Positions 24,335 through 33,186 of a DNA stretch of 64,000 nt are shown in pieces. Each line of letters opens with the position of its first letter. The first letter of the stretch is position 1. The position numbers and the translations under genes are program-made. Under the pieces are notes generated by a model, which was not told the DNA's origin, did not search any database, and saw only the letters and a program-made list of their open reading frames with translations. The stretch is from Pseudomonadota bacterium (GTDB lineage Bacteria; Pseudomonadota; Alphaproteobacteria; UBA2136; JASBTF01), in assembly GCA_030148545.1 (NCBI GenBank), contig JASBTF010000002.1:361218-425217 (forward strand). The letters run 5' to 3'.

Positions 24335-27169
24335 ATGAGCGATAAGCCCCAAAAGCCTAATAAAAAACAGAATGATTTTGACCTAAATTTGCCGCAAACG
24401 GAATTCCCAATGCGTGCCAATTTGCCAACCCGTGAGCCACAATGGCTAGAGCGCTGGCTAAAGGACGATATTTACGGCCAAGTGCGTAAAGCGCGTAAAG
24501 GTGCCGAGAAATTTATTCTGCACTGTGGCCCTCCATACGCCAATGGTGGTTTGCACCTTGGGCACGTGATGAGTTATGTGCTGAAAGATTTTGTGGTACG
24601 TAGCCAAAGCATGATGGGTAAGGATGCGCCGTTTGTACCCGGGTGGGATTGTCATGGTTTGCCGATTGAATGGAAAGTTGAGCAAGACTTGCGCAAACAA
24701 AAGAAATCTAAGGATGATTTAAGCGTTAAAGAGCTGCGTGACCTATGCCGTGCCGAGGCCGAGAAATGGGTGGCCGTGCAGGTGGAAGATTGGAAGCGTA
24801 TGGGCAGCCTGGGTGACTGGGATGGTCGCTACGAAACTAAGAATCCGCAAAATGAAGCAGGTATTATCCGTTCATTGGGGCAAATTGCTGCCAAAGGCCT
24901 GCTGTACCGCGGGCAAAAATCGGTGATGTGGAGCCCAGCTGAGCAAACTGCACTGGCCGAAGCTGAGATTGAATATGACGATAATCACGTAAGTACTGCC
25001 ATTTACGTGGCGTATCCAGTTCAAGGCACAGCTAATGAATACGTCGTGATTTGGACCACCACCCCATGGACCATGCCGGGTAGCCGTGGTGTGGCGTATG
25101 GCGAAGGTATTGAGTATGCCCAAATTGAGCAGGGCGGTAAGCGCTACTGGGTGGCAAAATCTCTGGTAAGTAATGTGGCTGAAAAATGGGGTTGGGAAAA
25201 TGTCAACACTGTAGCCGAGCAAGCCGGTACAGCGTTTGAAGGCACTAAGTTACAACACCCACTGTATGGCCATGAGTTACCTATGTTTGCTGGCCACCAT
25301 GTGAGTGATGAGGACGGTACTGGCTTTGTTCATACCAACCCAGCACACGGCCCAGATGACTTTATGCTCGGGCAAAAATTTGGCCTGAGCTTGGCGTGCC
25401 CGGTACAAGGTAATGGTACCTATGACGATAGCTTGCCAACCCTACCAAAAACAGGTGAGAACCTCCACAACGTGCACATTTATAAAGCTGAACCAGCTAT
25501 TTTAGCTGAGCTGGAGCAAGGCGCTAATTTGCTGCACCAATACAAGCATAAACACAGTTACCCTATTAGTTGGCGCAGTAAAAAGCCGTTGATTCACCGT
25601 GCGGTGCCACAGTGGTTCATTGCGTTCGATAACGACCAAAACTTACGCAGCAACTGCGTGGCTGAAATTGATAACGTGGCCTGGTACCCAGAGAGCGGCC
25701 ATAAGCGCATTCGTACCATGATGGAAAACCGCCCAGACTGGTGTATTTCTCGCCAGCGTGCGTGGGGTGTGCCGATTACGGTTTTCTATGGGCCAAATGG
25801 TGAACCAATTTTGGACGCTGATGTGTTTGAACATGTTGCCCAACAGGTAGAGCAACATGGTATCGACGCTTGGGAAACCTTGAGCACCGAAGAACTGCTA
25901 CCAGCAGAATGGTTAGAAGCTAAAGGCTATACAGCTGACCAGCTGACTAAGGAAACCGACATTCTGGATGTGTGGTTCGACAGCGGTAGTACGCACCACC
26001 ATGTGATGCAACAACATGCCGATTTGAAGAACGACGACGGCAGTTGGCAACAGGCTGATATGTACAGCGAAGGTACTGACCAGTATCGCGGTTGGTTCCA
26101 AAGTAGTTTGTCTACCTCTGTCGCCATGAATGGTAAGTCGCCATACAAATCGGTGCTGGCGCACGGTTATGTGGTGGATGGTACGGGTCGCAAGTTTAGT
26201 AAATCCCTCGGTAATGGTATTGCTCCAAGTGAGCTGCTGCAAAAGTACGGCATGGATATTATCCGCCTGTGGGTGGCCAGCGCCAATGTGTCTCAAGATG
26301 TACGCGTGAGCGATGAGATTATGAAAGGTGTGTCGGACAGCTATCGCCGCTTCCGTAATACTTTTAAGTATCTGCTAGGTAATTTATCGGACTTTGATGC
26401 TGAGAGAGACGCCGTTGTGGTAGAGGACATGCCACCATTGGAGCGTTATGTGCTGAGCGAGCTGCACACAGTGCTAACCACTGTGCGTGAGTGCTATAAC
26501 GGTTATCGTTTCCAGCAGGCGTACCAAACGCTATATCACTTCTGTAACGAGACCTTGAGCTCGCTGTACTTTGATGTACGTAAAGATAGTTTGTACTGCG
26601 ATGCCCGCGTGGATAATGGCAATGCGCAAGGTATGTACCAGCGTCGCCGCAGTTGCCAAACCGTGCTGCATATTTTGCTAGAGTCATTAACAACGGCACT
26701 AAACCCCGTGCTGCCATTCACCACCGATGAGGTATGGCGTAGCTACTTTGGTGATGATGCCAATGTACATGCCGCAGTGATGACTGAGCCTGAAAGTAGT
26801 TGGCAGCTGGAAACCACTACTGCTTGGCAGCAAGTAATGGCTGTACGTGATGAAGTTCTCCAACAGCTAGAGCAAGCGCGTACTGCTGGTACGATTAAAG
26901 CAAACTTAGATGCACAGGTAACATTAGGGCTAACAGCTGATGAGCAAAGCCAGCTTGATTTTGCAGATTGGGCAGAGTTGTTGGTAGCTTCAGAAGTTAG
27001 TGTGGAAACATGGGACGGCTCAGGTGAACGCCCAGTGCGTGTCACTAAACACACAGGTGAAAAATGCCAGCGTAGCTGGAAGTACAGCCATGAGCTAACG
27101 GCAGAAGGTATTACTCAGCGCGATGCAGCAGCAATGGCAGCCAACCAAAATATTGAGGCGGCGGCTTAA
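24335..27169 (+). CDS. ileS: Isoleucyl-tRNA synthetase
   Basis: Class I synthetase that charges tRNA-Ile and edits valine. At 944 residues it is full length. The HIGH-type motif reads HLGH at 74-77 after PPYANGGL, and the KMSKS loop reads KFSKS in GRKFSKSLGNG. The editing domain includes WTTTPWTMPGSRGVA and HTNPAHGPDDF. The C-terminal zinc module, usually four cysteines, is degenerate here: GEKCQRSWKY keeps one cysteine and the last pair is missing before ITQRDAAAMAANQ. The stop overlaps lspA as TAATG. Confidence 0.96.
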   Translation: MSDKPQKPNKKQNDFDLNLPQTEFPMRANLPTREPQWLERWLKDDIYGQVRKARKGAEKFILHCGPPYANGGLHLGHVMSYVLKDFVVRSQSMMGKDAPFVPGWDCHGLPIEWKVEQDLRKQKKSKDDLSVKELRDLCRAEAEKWVAVQVEDWKRMGSLGDWDGRYETKNPQNEAGIIRSLGQIAAKGLLYRGQKSVMWSPAEQTALAEAEIEYDDNHVSTAIYVAYPVQGTANEYVVIWTTTPWTMPGSRGVAYGEGIEYAQIEQGGKRYWVAKSLVSNVAEKWGWENVNTVAEQAGTAFEGTKLQHPLYGHELPMFAGHHVSDEDGTGFVHTNPAHGPDDFMLGQKFGLSLACPVQGNGTYDDSLPTLPKTGENLHNVHIYKAEPAILAELEQGANLLHQYKHKHSYPISWRSKKPLIHRAVPQWFIAFDNDQNLRSNCVAEIDNVAWYPESGHKRIRTMMENRPDWCISRQRAWGVPITVFYGPNGEPILDADVFEHVAQQVEQHGIDAWETLSTEELLPAEWLEAKGYTADQLTKETDILDVWFDSGSTHHHVMQQHADLKNDDGSWQQADMYSEGTDQYRGWFQSSLSTSVAMNGKSPYKSVLAHGYVVDGTGRKFSKSLGNGIAPSELLQKYGMDIIRLWVASANVSQDVRVSDEIMKGVSDSYRRFRNTFKYLLGNLSDFDAERDAVVVEDMPPLERYVLSELHTVLTTVRECYNGYRFQQAYQTLYHFCNETLSSLYFDVRKDSLYCDARVDNGNAQGMYQRRRSCQTVLHILLESLTTALNPVLPFTTDEVWRSYFGDDANVHAAVMTEPESSWQLETTTAWQQVMAVRDEVLQQLEQARTAGTIKANLDAQVTLGLTADEQSQLDFADWAELLVASEVSVETWDGSGERPVRVTKHTGEKCQRSWKYSHELTAEGITQRDAAAMAANQNIEAAA

Positions 27170-27681
27170 TGTTTGCATTTTGGCAGTCTCGTCGAGTGGG
27201 CTTTACCGTAGCGCTAGTAGCGCTGCTGGTGGACCAAGTGAGCAAGCAATTGGCGTTGGTTAAGCTTGGTGCGCTGAGCCATATGCTGATCCCTGATTTT
27301 TTAGGGCTGCGCCTTACTTTCAACAAAGGTATGTCGTTCAGCTTTTTGGCCGATGCCGATGCAATTACCATTGCTGGCGTTACATTAGCTGCAGAACAGT
27401 GGTTGCCGCTGTTTTTTGCTACATTGGCCGCAGTGGCTATTCTGGGCTTTAGCTTTTGGCTTGGTAGCTCCCGCACATGGTGGCACCAATGGGGCCTGGG
27501 GTTAGTAATTGGTGGTGCTGCCGGTAATATGATTGACCGCTTTTTGCATGGTGCGGTGGTAGACTTTCTCGATTTTTACCTGTTTGGCCAACCAATGTGG
27601 ATATTTAACCTTGCTGATGCCGCTATTACAGTAGGTGTTGCGTTATTACTGTTGGAAAGTTTGCGTTTTGGCGCCAAATGA
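27169..27681 (+). CDS. lspA: Lipoprotein signal peptidase (signal peptidase II)
   Basis: Cleaves diacylated prolipoproteins in the inner membrane. The 170-residue protein has four membrane helices. The two catalytic aspartates are in AAGNMIDRFLHG and FNLADAAITVG, and VVDFLDFY lies between them as usual. Start overlaps the ileS stop, so the genes are translationally coupled; the ileS-lspA order is conserved in many proteobacteria. The many predicted lipoproteins in this window are its substrates. Confidence 0.96.
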   Translation: MFAFWQSRRVGFTVALVALLVDQVSKQLALVKLGALSHMLIPDFLGLRLTFNKGMSFSFLADADAITIAGVTLAAEQWLPLFFATLAAVAILGFSFWLGSSRTWWHQWGLGLVIGGAAGNMIDRFLHGAVVDFLDFYLFGQPMWIFNLADAAITVGVALLLLESLRFGAK

Positions 27682-28073
27682 GTTTAAAGTATCACCCAAT
27701 GAAAAAGAGCCTGTTTTTAGTTGTTTTGATGATGGCGCTAACCGCGTGTAGCGGTGCCCGCCCTCCGGATGAAACTGTGGTTGTGGATGGTCCATCCCTG
27801 CTGTTGCCACCAGATTACCAATTACGCCCACCGCAAGAAGGTGCTGCGGGCCCTGTGCCACGTCGTGAACGTGCGGATGCCCGTGCCATTTTAACTGGTG
27901 AAGCAATCGATAGCACCGTAACGCCAGATGAACAGCCAAGTTGGTTAGCTGAGCGCACCGGTGTGGCGACTGACCCAAACATTCGTGAAGAATTAGCTGC
28001 AGATGCTGAGCAGCAAAAGGAAGAAGAAAAAGGGTTTCTGGGCCGCTTTTGGTCCCGCGATAAGGCCGAGTAA
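27678..28073 (+). CDS. DUF3035-type lipoprotein
   Basis: The signal peptide runs to LTACSG. The mature part has the family's RPPDETVVVDGPSLLLPPDY and LRPPQEG segments, with an acidic C-terminal helix (EELAADAEQQKEEEKGF). In alphaproteobacteria DUF3035 proteins regularly lie between lspA and an M16 protease, exactly as here. The start at 27678 overlaps the lspA stop as ATGA; an internal ATG at 27699 would give a cleaner signal peptide (MKKSLFLVV). Function unknown. Confidence 0.8.
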   Translation: MSLKYHPMKKSLFLVVLMMALTACSGARPPDETVVVDGPSLLLPPDYQLRPPQEGAAGPVPRRERADARAILTGEAIDSTVTPDEQPSWLAERTGVATDPNIREELAADAEQQKEEEKGFLGRFWSRDKAE

Positions 28074-28076
28074 GCC

Positions 28077-29435
28077 ATGTGGCGTTTACTCTTAACAGCA
28101 TTAGCAAGTTTAGGACTAGGAGGACAAGCCATGGCACTGACTGTGGAGCATTTTGAGCTGGATAATGGAATGAATGTGGTGGTGATCCCTGATCACCGTG
28201 CACCGGTTGTGGTACATAGCGTGTGGTACAACATTGGCTCGGCTGACGAGCCAGGTTGGCGCCCCGATAAAACTGGTATTGCTCACATGCTGGAACACCT
28301 GATGTTTAAAGGGACCGATAAAGTACCCGTAGGCCAGTTTGACAAAGTGGTAGAACGCCATGGTGGCGAAATGAACGCCTTTACCAGCTATGACTACACC
28401 GCGTATTACGAAAAAGTATCGGTAGATAATCTTGAAAAAATGATGGAGCTGGAAGCCGACCGCATGGCGAACTTGAAGCTTGCGGATGAAGATTTTCAGC
28501 CTGAGCGTGATGTGGTGCTAGAGGAACGCCGCTGGCGTACCGATAGTAAGCCGCAGTCTCGTTTTTATGAGGAGTTTATCCATAAGCACATGCCAACTCA
28601 CCCTTATGGGTTGCCAATTATTGGCTGGCAGGAAGATATTGAAAATTACACCGTAGATGATGCATTTGCGTGGTACAAAAGTTTTTATGGCCCTAATAAT
28701 GCTACGCTGATTTTGGCTGGTGATGTTACCGCTGACCAAGTACGCCCTATGGTGGAAAAACATTACGGTGCGGTAGCCGCACGTGAGCTAGATCCCGCCA
28801 AGCGTGAGGTTGAGCCAGCACGTAATGAGGCTGTGGTATTCGATAAAACTGATCCAGAAGTACAAGTACCAGTGTTTTACCGCGTGTACCGTGCGCCAAG
28901 TGTGTTTGCCGGTATTGCCGGCGCACCTGGTAATGCTCAGGATGCGATTGCTCTGTGGATGCTGAGCGAAGTAGTGGGCGGTAGCCAAACAGCACGCATG
29001 TACCAAAAACTGGTGGTGGAGCAGCAGCTTGCCAATAGTGCTAGCACGCATTTTGATCCTGATAGCAAGGGTGAAAGCAGCTTTGATGTATTCTTACAAC
29101 CTAAGCCAAGCATTACACTAAAACAGCTAGAAGAGGCTGCAAATGCTGTACTGGCTGATGTTCAGGACAATGGTGTAACTGCCGAAGAGTTAAACCGTGT
29201 GCGCACGCAATTGCTAGCAGATGATATTTACGCTCGTGATGACCTGTTTAACGGTATTTACCGTATGGGGAATTGGGTGCTTGCTGGTGGTGAGCCAGAT
29301 GAATTTTTGGACTGGCGCAATGATGTGCAACAGGTAACACCGGCTGATTTGCAGCGTGTGGCTCAGCAATATTTGGTATTAGAGCAAAGCTCTACCGGCC
29401 GCTTGGTGGCCGACGCCAGCCAACTGGGCGAGTAA
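28077..29435 (+). CDS. M16-family zinc metalloprotease (catalytic subunit type)
   Basis: Periplasmic or envelope-associated processing peptidase. Signal peptide MWRLLLTALASLGLGGQAMA; the inverted zinc motif HMLEH is at residues 70-74 and the distal ligand Glu150 lies in VVLEERRWR, 76 residues further as in the family. The second half is the inactive M16_C domain. It follows the DUF3035 lipoprotein by three bases. Its usual non-catalytic partner is not adjacent; one lies 4 kb downstream at 33187. Substrate unknown. Confidence 0.93.
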   Translation: MWRLLLTALASLGLGGQAMALTVEHFELDNGMNVVVIPDHRAPVVVHSVWYNIGSADEPGWRPDKTGIAHMLEHLMFKGTDKVPVGQFDKVVERHGGEMNAFTSYDYTAYYEKVSVDNLEKMMELEADRMANLKLADEDFQPERDVVLEERRWRTDSKPQSRFYEEFIHKHMPTHPYGLPIIGWQEDIENYTVDDAFAWYKSFYGPNNATLILAGDVTADQVRPMVEKHYGAVAARELDPAKREVEPARNEAVVFDKTDPEVQVPVFYRVYRAPSVFAGIAGAPGNAQDAIALWMLSEVVGGSQTARMYQKLVVEQQLANSASTHFDPDSKGESSFDVFLQPKPSITLKQLEEAANAVLADVQDNGVTAEELNRVRTQLLADDIYARDDLFNGIYRMGNWVLAGGEPDEFLDWRNDVQQVTPADLQRVAQQYLVLEQSSTGRLVADASQLGE

Positions 29436-29441
29436 TAAACA

Positions 29442-30320
29442 ATGGCTTGGTGGCTGCTCGCTTTAGTCGCCAACCTTTGCTATGCCGTGGTGTTAGAACT
29501 AAATCGCCACTGGCAACTCCCAGCTTTACCACTCACCTTGGCACGCTCTGTTGGTGTGGGTGTTGTACTGTTACCTGCCATGTTTTTATTGCCGTTACCG
29601 CAAGACCCTAAATTTTGGTGGGCAGGTGTTTTTCTTGGCTTACAGTTACCCTTTACCGTGAGTTTACTGTTTCGTTTAGCAGCCAAGCATAATGGGCGGG
29701 TTGCTGCCATGTTTATGCCAGTGGAGCTGGTGGTTAGTTTGGTGCTTTGGTGGTTGTGGGATCAGTCCAGTTTTATAGAACTATGGGATAACGCATGGCA
29801 GGGTGCGCTCGTTTTTATCGCGTTATTTATTATGCTTGCAGCCTTTACCCGTTTACGCCGTAACGACTTTGCATGGCGTGCCATGCTCACCACCATTCCT
29901 GTTGGGGTGGTGTATGGTGTGGCGCTATTTATTTTTAAACTGCTTTTTGGTGGGGAAAACGCACTGCCAAATAGCTCTATTATTCAGTTACTTTGGCTTT
30001 CTAGCAGTGTGGGTGCTTTAACGGCTTTATTGGTATTGTGGCGTTGGCCAGCAATGCGTGGAAAGCAGGTACACCTGCCGCAGTTAGCAAAAGCCGGTGG
30101 TATTATTGCTTTGTTTTACATTGCTGCCGAAGGGTTATGGATTTGGGCTGTTTCGCTCGCTGCAAACCCTGGGTATTCTGCAGCGCTGGCCTTGTTGGTT
30201 CCGGTAGGGCTTATGGCGTACCACCGTGCAACAGGTGTACGTGACGAAGCAAGCCCACAGTTAGGGCTGGTCATGGTATTGGCGGCACTTGTGTTAGTAT
30301 TAGCAGTTGAAATTTTATAA
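29442..30320 (+). CDS. Multi-pass membrane protein, EamA/DMT-like, first of three paralogues
   Basis: A 292-residue protein with about 8-10 hydrophobic helices and little hydrophilic sequence. It shares with its two downstream neighbours the order: N-terminal LxxxNRxWQ, a KHNGRVAAMFMPVE segment, RLRRNDFAW, and the C-terminal NPGYSAALALLVPVGLMAYH followed by DEASPQLG. The pattern resembles drug/metabolite transporter (EamA) proteins, but I cannot confirm the family. It begins six bases after the M16 gene and probably shares its transcript. Confidence 0.6.
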   Translation: MAWWLLALVANLCYAVVLELNRHWQLPALPLTLARSVGVGVVLLPAMFLLPLPQDPKFWWAGVFLGLQLPFTVSLLFRLAAKHNGRVAAMFMPVELVVSLVLWWLWDQSSFIELWDNAWQGALVFIALFIMLAAFTRLRRNDFAWRAMLTTIPVGVVYGVALFIFKLLFGGENALPNSSIIQLLWLSSSVGALTALLVLWRWPAMRGKQVHLPQLAKAGGIIALFYIAAEGLWIWAVSLAANPGYSAALALLVPVGLMAYHRATGVRDEASPQLGLVMVLAALVLVLAVEIL

Positions 30321-30335
30321 GGAGATGGAACGACG

Positions 30336-31193
30336 ATGACGTGGTGGCTATGGGCATTAATTGCGAGTGGGTTTTACGCAATTTTCTTGGATTTTAACCG
30401 CCGTTGGAAAATGGAACCGGTGCTGCTGAATGCATGGCGCGCGTTGACCATGGCAGTAGTACTGGCACCTATTACATTGTTTATGGAGTGGCCAACACAT
30501 CCGCTATTTTATGGGGCAGCGGTATTTTTGGGTGTGGCGTTGTTTATTGGTATTAACGTACAGTTTTGGATGGCCAAAAAACATAATGGCCGGGTGGCTG
30601 CCCTTACACTACCTATCGAGGTGGTGGGGATGTTCGCCCTTTGGTTGGTGATTGATGATGCACAGCGCCAAGCGTTGTTTGCTCAACCCATGGTGCTTGC
30701 AGCTGTTGTAGGTATTTTTGTGGTGATGACGGCAGCATTATTGCGTTTTCGCAGTAATGATATTACGCGAGATTTGGTACCGATTATTTTGTTCCTCGGG
30801 GCTATTTTTGTGGTGATGAATGTACTGGTAAAAGCTGGTTTAGCCACGGCTAGCGAACCTTTTGGCGCAGTAGCAGTTATTACATTGGTTCAAAGTGCTG
30901 TGTTTGCTGTGCTCTCATTTGGTTGGCAACTTGTTAAAAAACAGCCAATGTGGGAGCCAAAATTGGTGAAAGCTGTACCTGGTTTAGCTGGCGTACATTT
31001 GGCGTATTCGTTGTGCCTTAATATGGGTTTTTTCTATACGCCTAATCCTGGATATATTGCAGTGTTTATTCTGCTTGCGCCGGTATGGTTGCTGTTTTAC
31101 CACAAGCTAGCTGGCATCCCCGATAGTGCAAGCCCGGTTGCTGGTACAGTATTGGTTGTTGCGGCTATGGTGTTACTGTTAGTAACATCATAA
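30336..31193 (+). CDS. Multi-pass membrane protein, EamA/DMT-like, second paralogue
   Basis: 285 residues, same helix layout and landmarks as its neighbours: LDFNRRWKMEP, KKHNGRVAALTLPIEVVGM, RFRSNDITRD, NPGYIAVFILLAPVWLLFYH, DSASPVAG. The ATG at 30336 follows AAGGAGATGG. It is 15 bases from the first paralogue and 25 from the third, so all three look like products of local duplication in one operon. Confidence 0.6.
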   Translation: MTWWLWALIASGFYAIFLDFNRRWKMEPVLLNAWRALTMAVVLAPITLFMEWPTHPLFYGAAVFLGVALFIGINVQFWMAKKHNGRVAALTLPIEVVGMFALWLVIDDAQRQALFAQPMVLAAVVGIFVVMTAALLRFRSNDITRDLVPIILFLGAIFVVMNVLVKAGLATASEPFGAVAVITLVQSAVFAVLSFGWQLVKKQPMWEPKLVKAVPGLAGVHLAYSLCLNMGFFYTPNPGYIAVFILLAPVWLLFYHKLAGIPDSASPVAGTVLVVAAMVLLLVTS

Positions 31194-31218
31194 ACCATCG
31201 TACGGGGGAGTATTACAG

Positions 31219-32091
31219 GTGATTTGGGTTCTGTATTCGCTGATTACAACTATATCACTGGCAGGTTTGTTAGAGGCTAACCGCCGTTTCCAGATGGATG
31301 GTTTCCGCCTTAATTTTTGGCGCGCAAGTATGGTGACAGTAGCCATGTTACCAGCCTTATACTTTGTGGAGTGGCCCGCGCCATCTTTGTTTTATGGGGT
31401 AGCATTTGCAGCTGGTATTGCTGGTATGGTGGGTACTGTGATTCTGAATAACTTGGCGGCACGGCGTAGTGGTCGTGTGGCGAGTATTTACCTACCGCTC
31501 AAAATGTTAGTAGCGTTTATTTTATGGCTATTGGTAGATCCCTTTACTCTACAAACCATGCTGAATAGTCCGCTAAAACTATTCATTCTTATTGTTTGTT
31601 TTTCTGTGTTGATTCTTTCCATGTTGGCAGTGCGTCGCAACGACGTGAGTTGGGAAGCCTTTATTCTGGTAGCGCCAATTGGCCTGATGTATGGGGTGAT
31701 TGATGTATTTATTAAATATAGCTTTGGTAGTTATGGCAGCCTAGGCGAGTTTGTGATTTATGCCTTTATTATGACCGCAACCGCTGCGGTACTCAGTGCT
31801 GGTATTTTGGCTATTCGCCCAGCACCAAAAGGGTTGCGTTTGTGTCCACCAGGCATGCTTAAAGCAGCAGCTGTGTGTGGTGTGTTGTGGCTGTTTAGTG
31901 TGATTAGCTTTTTGGCTGCGGTAGTTGTGTCACCCAACCCAGGTTATGTGTGCGCTATTCAGCTGTTAGTGCCAGTTATTCTTATGGGCTATCACAAAGT
32001 ATTTGGCATTAAGGATGAGGCAAGCCCACGCGCTGCCTTAGCCATTGTTGCTGCTACGGTTGTTATTGTTTTGGTGAGTTTAAGCCAATAA
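31219..32091 (+). CDS. Multi-pass membrane protein, EamA/DMT-like, third paralogue
   Basis: 290 residues; landmarks LEANRRFQMDG, ARRSGRVASIYLPLKM, VRRNDVSWE, NPGYVCAIQLLVPVILMGYH, DEASPRAAL. The start is a GTG at 31219 with GGGGGAG about nine bases upstream. The KHNG of the others is RRSG here. It closes the operon at a terminator. Substrate unknown; three copies with conserved polar residues suggest different substrates or a hetero-oligomer. Confidence 0.6.
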   Translation: MIWVLYSLITTISLAGLLEANRRFQMDGFRLNFWRASMVTVAMLPALYFVEWPAPSLFYGVAFAAGIAGMVGTVILNNLAARRSGRVASIYLPLKMLVAFILWLLVDPFTLQTMLNSPLKLFILIVCFSVLILSMLAVRRNDVSWEAFILVAPIGLMYGVIDVFIKYSFGSYGSLGEFVIYAFIMTATAAVLSAGILAIRPAPKGLRLCPPGMLKAAAVCGVLWLFSVISFLAAVVVSPNPGYVCAIQLLVPVILMGYHKVFGIKDEASPRAALAIVAATVVIVLVSLSQ

Positions 32092-32093
32092 GA

Positions 32094-32113
32094 AACGCCC
32101 CCGAAGGGGCGTT
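32094..32113. terminator. Convergent-gene terminator hairpin
   Basis: AACGCCCC (32094-32101) pairs with GGGGCGTT (32106-32113). The loop reads CGAA on the plus strand and the stable TTCG tetraloop on the minus strand. T-rich sequence lies on both sides, and genes converge here. Confidence 0.8.
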
Positions 32114-32121
32114 GCAGTAGG

Positions 32122-32511
32122 TTATTTTTGGGAACCGTGTCGGATATAGGCCCATACAGCCAAAAGAAAGCAGGAAATAATTGGAATATAAAGCAGTGGT
32201 CCGCTGAATTCATCCCAGTTTCCAGTGTATGTGATAAATGCAGCGGCCAGCAGTACCGAGCAGATCACTATGGTTTCTTTAACGCTGAGGTGCAGTTTTT
32301 TACGGCTGAAAGCAGCCAAAAGTAGAGCAGTAGCAGCAACAGCAGTTAATATGCTAATTACAATGAGGGCTGCTAGCTCAGTCCAGCTTTTATAAAGTGT
32401 AATGGCGCCTCCACCAATAACAAGCAAAGTCAGTATGGCTAAGCCCGTATAAAGGTCAGCTTTATTAGGGTTTTCTTGAGCAAATTCTCGCCAAGATTTT
32501 GCAATATTCAT
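32122..32511 (-). CDS. Hypothetical four-helix membrane protein, 129 aa
   Basis: ATG at 32511 preceded by GGGAG. Short cytoplasmic start (MNIAKSWREFAQENPNKADL), then four hydrophobic helices (LYTGLAILTLLVIGGGAI; LAALIVISILTAVAATALL; TIVICSVLLAAAFITYTG; PLLYIPIISCFLLAVWAYI) and a basic tail. No family recognised. Single gene ending at the shared hairpin. Confidence 0.6.
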   Translation of the reverse strand: MNIAKSWREFAQENPNKADLYTGLAILTLLVIGGGAITLYKSWTELAALIVISILTAVAATALLLAAFSRKKLHLSVKETIVICSVLLAAAFITYTGNWDEFSGPLLYIPIISCFLLAVWAYIRHGSQK

Positions 32512-32575
32512 GGGAAATTCTCCCTTTTAAGAGCGTGAAAATAAATGGTCCAGATTTTTGTGCACAATACACGGG

Positions 32576-33163
32576 TTATGTAGATTTGGCCACTAAAAAG
32601 CCTGCAAGCCCGGCGATATTTTTGTCTCTAACCACGTTAAGTCCTTGGTTGTTAAGCTCGGTTATAAACTCTTGGTGGGAAAAACGCTGCGGTGGGTGTG
32701 GTACCAGTTGTTTAAATAGTGGTGCTTCCAACAGTGGGCGATAAAACTCTTCAGCATAAAAATATCCACCAGGCTTAAGCACGCGTTTCAGCTCTGTTAA
32801 AGCAACTTGCCAATTTGGTATGTGGTGCACGCAGCCAAAGCTCATCACTAAATCAACGCTATTATCCTCTAGTGCTATTTGGGTGGCAGAGCTTTCAATA
32901 AGTGTCGCCTTAATGTGTTGTTTGTTAAGTGTGCGTTGCGTGCGGTTAAGCATATTGGCGTCTAAATCTAGGCCAATGAGCTGTTGTGGCTGGCAAAGCT
33001 GGTGCAAATACACAAGGCCACGGCCATCGCCACAGCCAATTTCTAGCACAGTATTACTATGTGCAAAGGGGTGTAAGGCTTGGAACTGCTGTAGTTCCCA
33101 CTGTCGCTGCCAATTGCGCCATGGGCCAGTGAGATAGAATTTTTCTAAAAAGCCGAGTTTCAT
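32576..33163 (-). CDS. Class I SAM-dependent methyltransferase
   Basis: A 195-residue Methyltransf_11-type enzyme. Motif I is VLEIGCGDGRGL, the acidic strand-2 end IGLDLDANML, and motif IV region DLVMSFGCVHHIPNW; the post-motif KRVLKPGGYFYAEEF is typical. The N-terminus (KFYLTGPWRNWQRQWE) may place it on a membrane lipid or quinone-like substrate, but nothing fixes the acceptor. Its start lies about 20 bases from the divergent M16-like gene, so promoters overlap. Confidence 0.85.
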   Translation of the reverse strand: MKLGFLEKFYLTGPWRNWQRQWELQQFQALHPFAHSNTVLEIGCGDGRGLVYLHQLCQPQQLIGLDLDANMLNRTQRTLNKQHIKATLIESSATQIALEDNSVDLVMSFGCVHHIPNWQVALTELKRVLKPGGYFYAEEFYRPLLEAPLFKQLVPHPPQRFSHQEFITELNNQGLNVVRDKNIAGLAGFLVAKST

Positions 33164-33186
33164 TGGATGTTTTATTCAGGTTTGTT

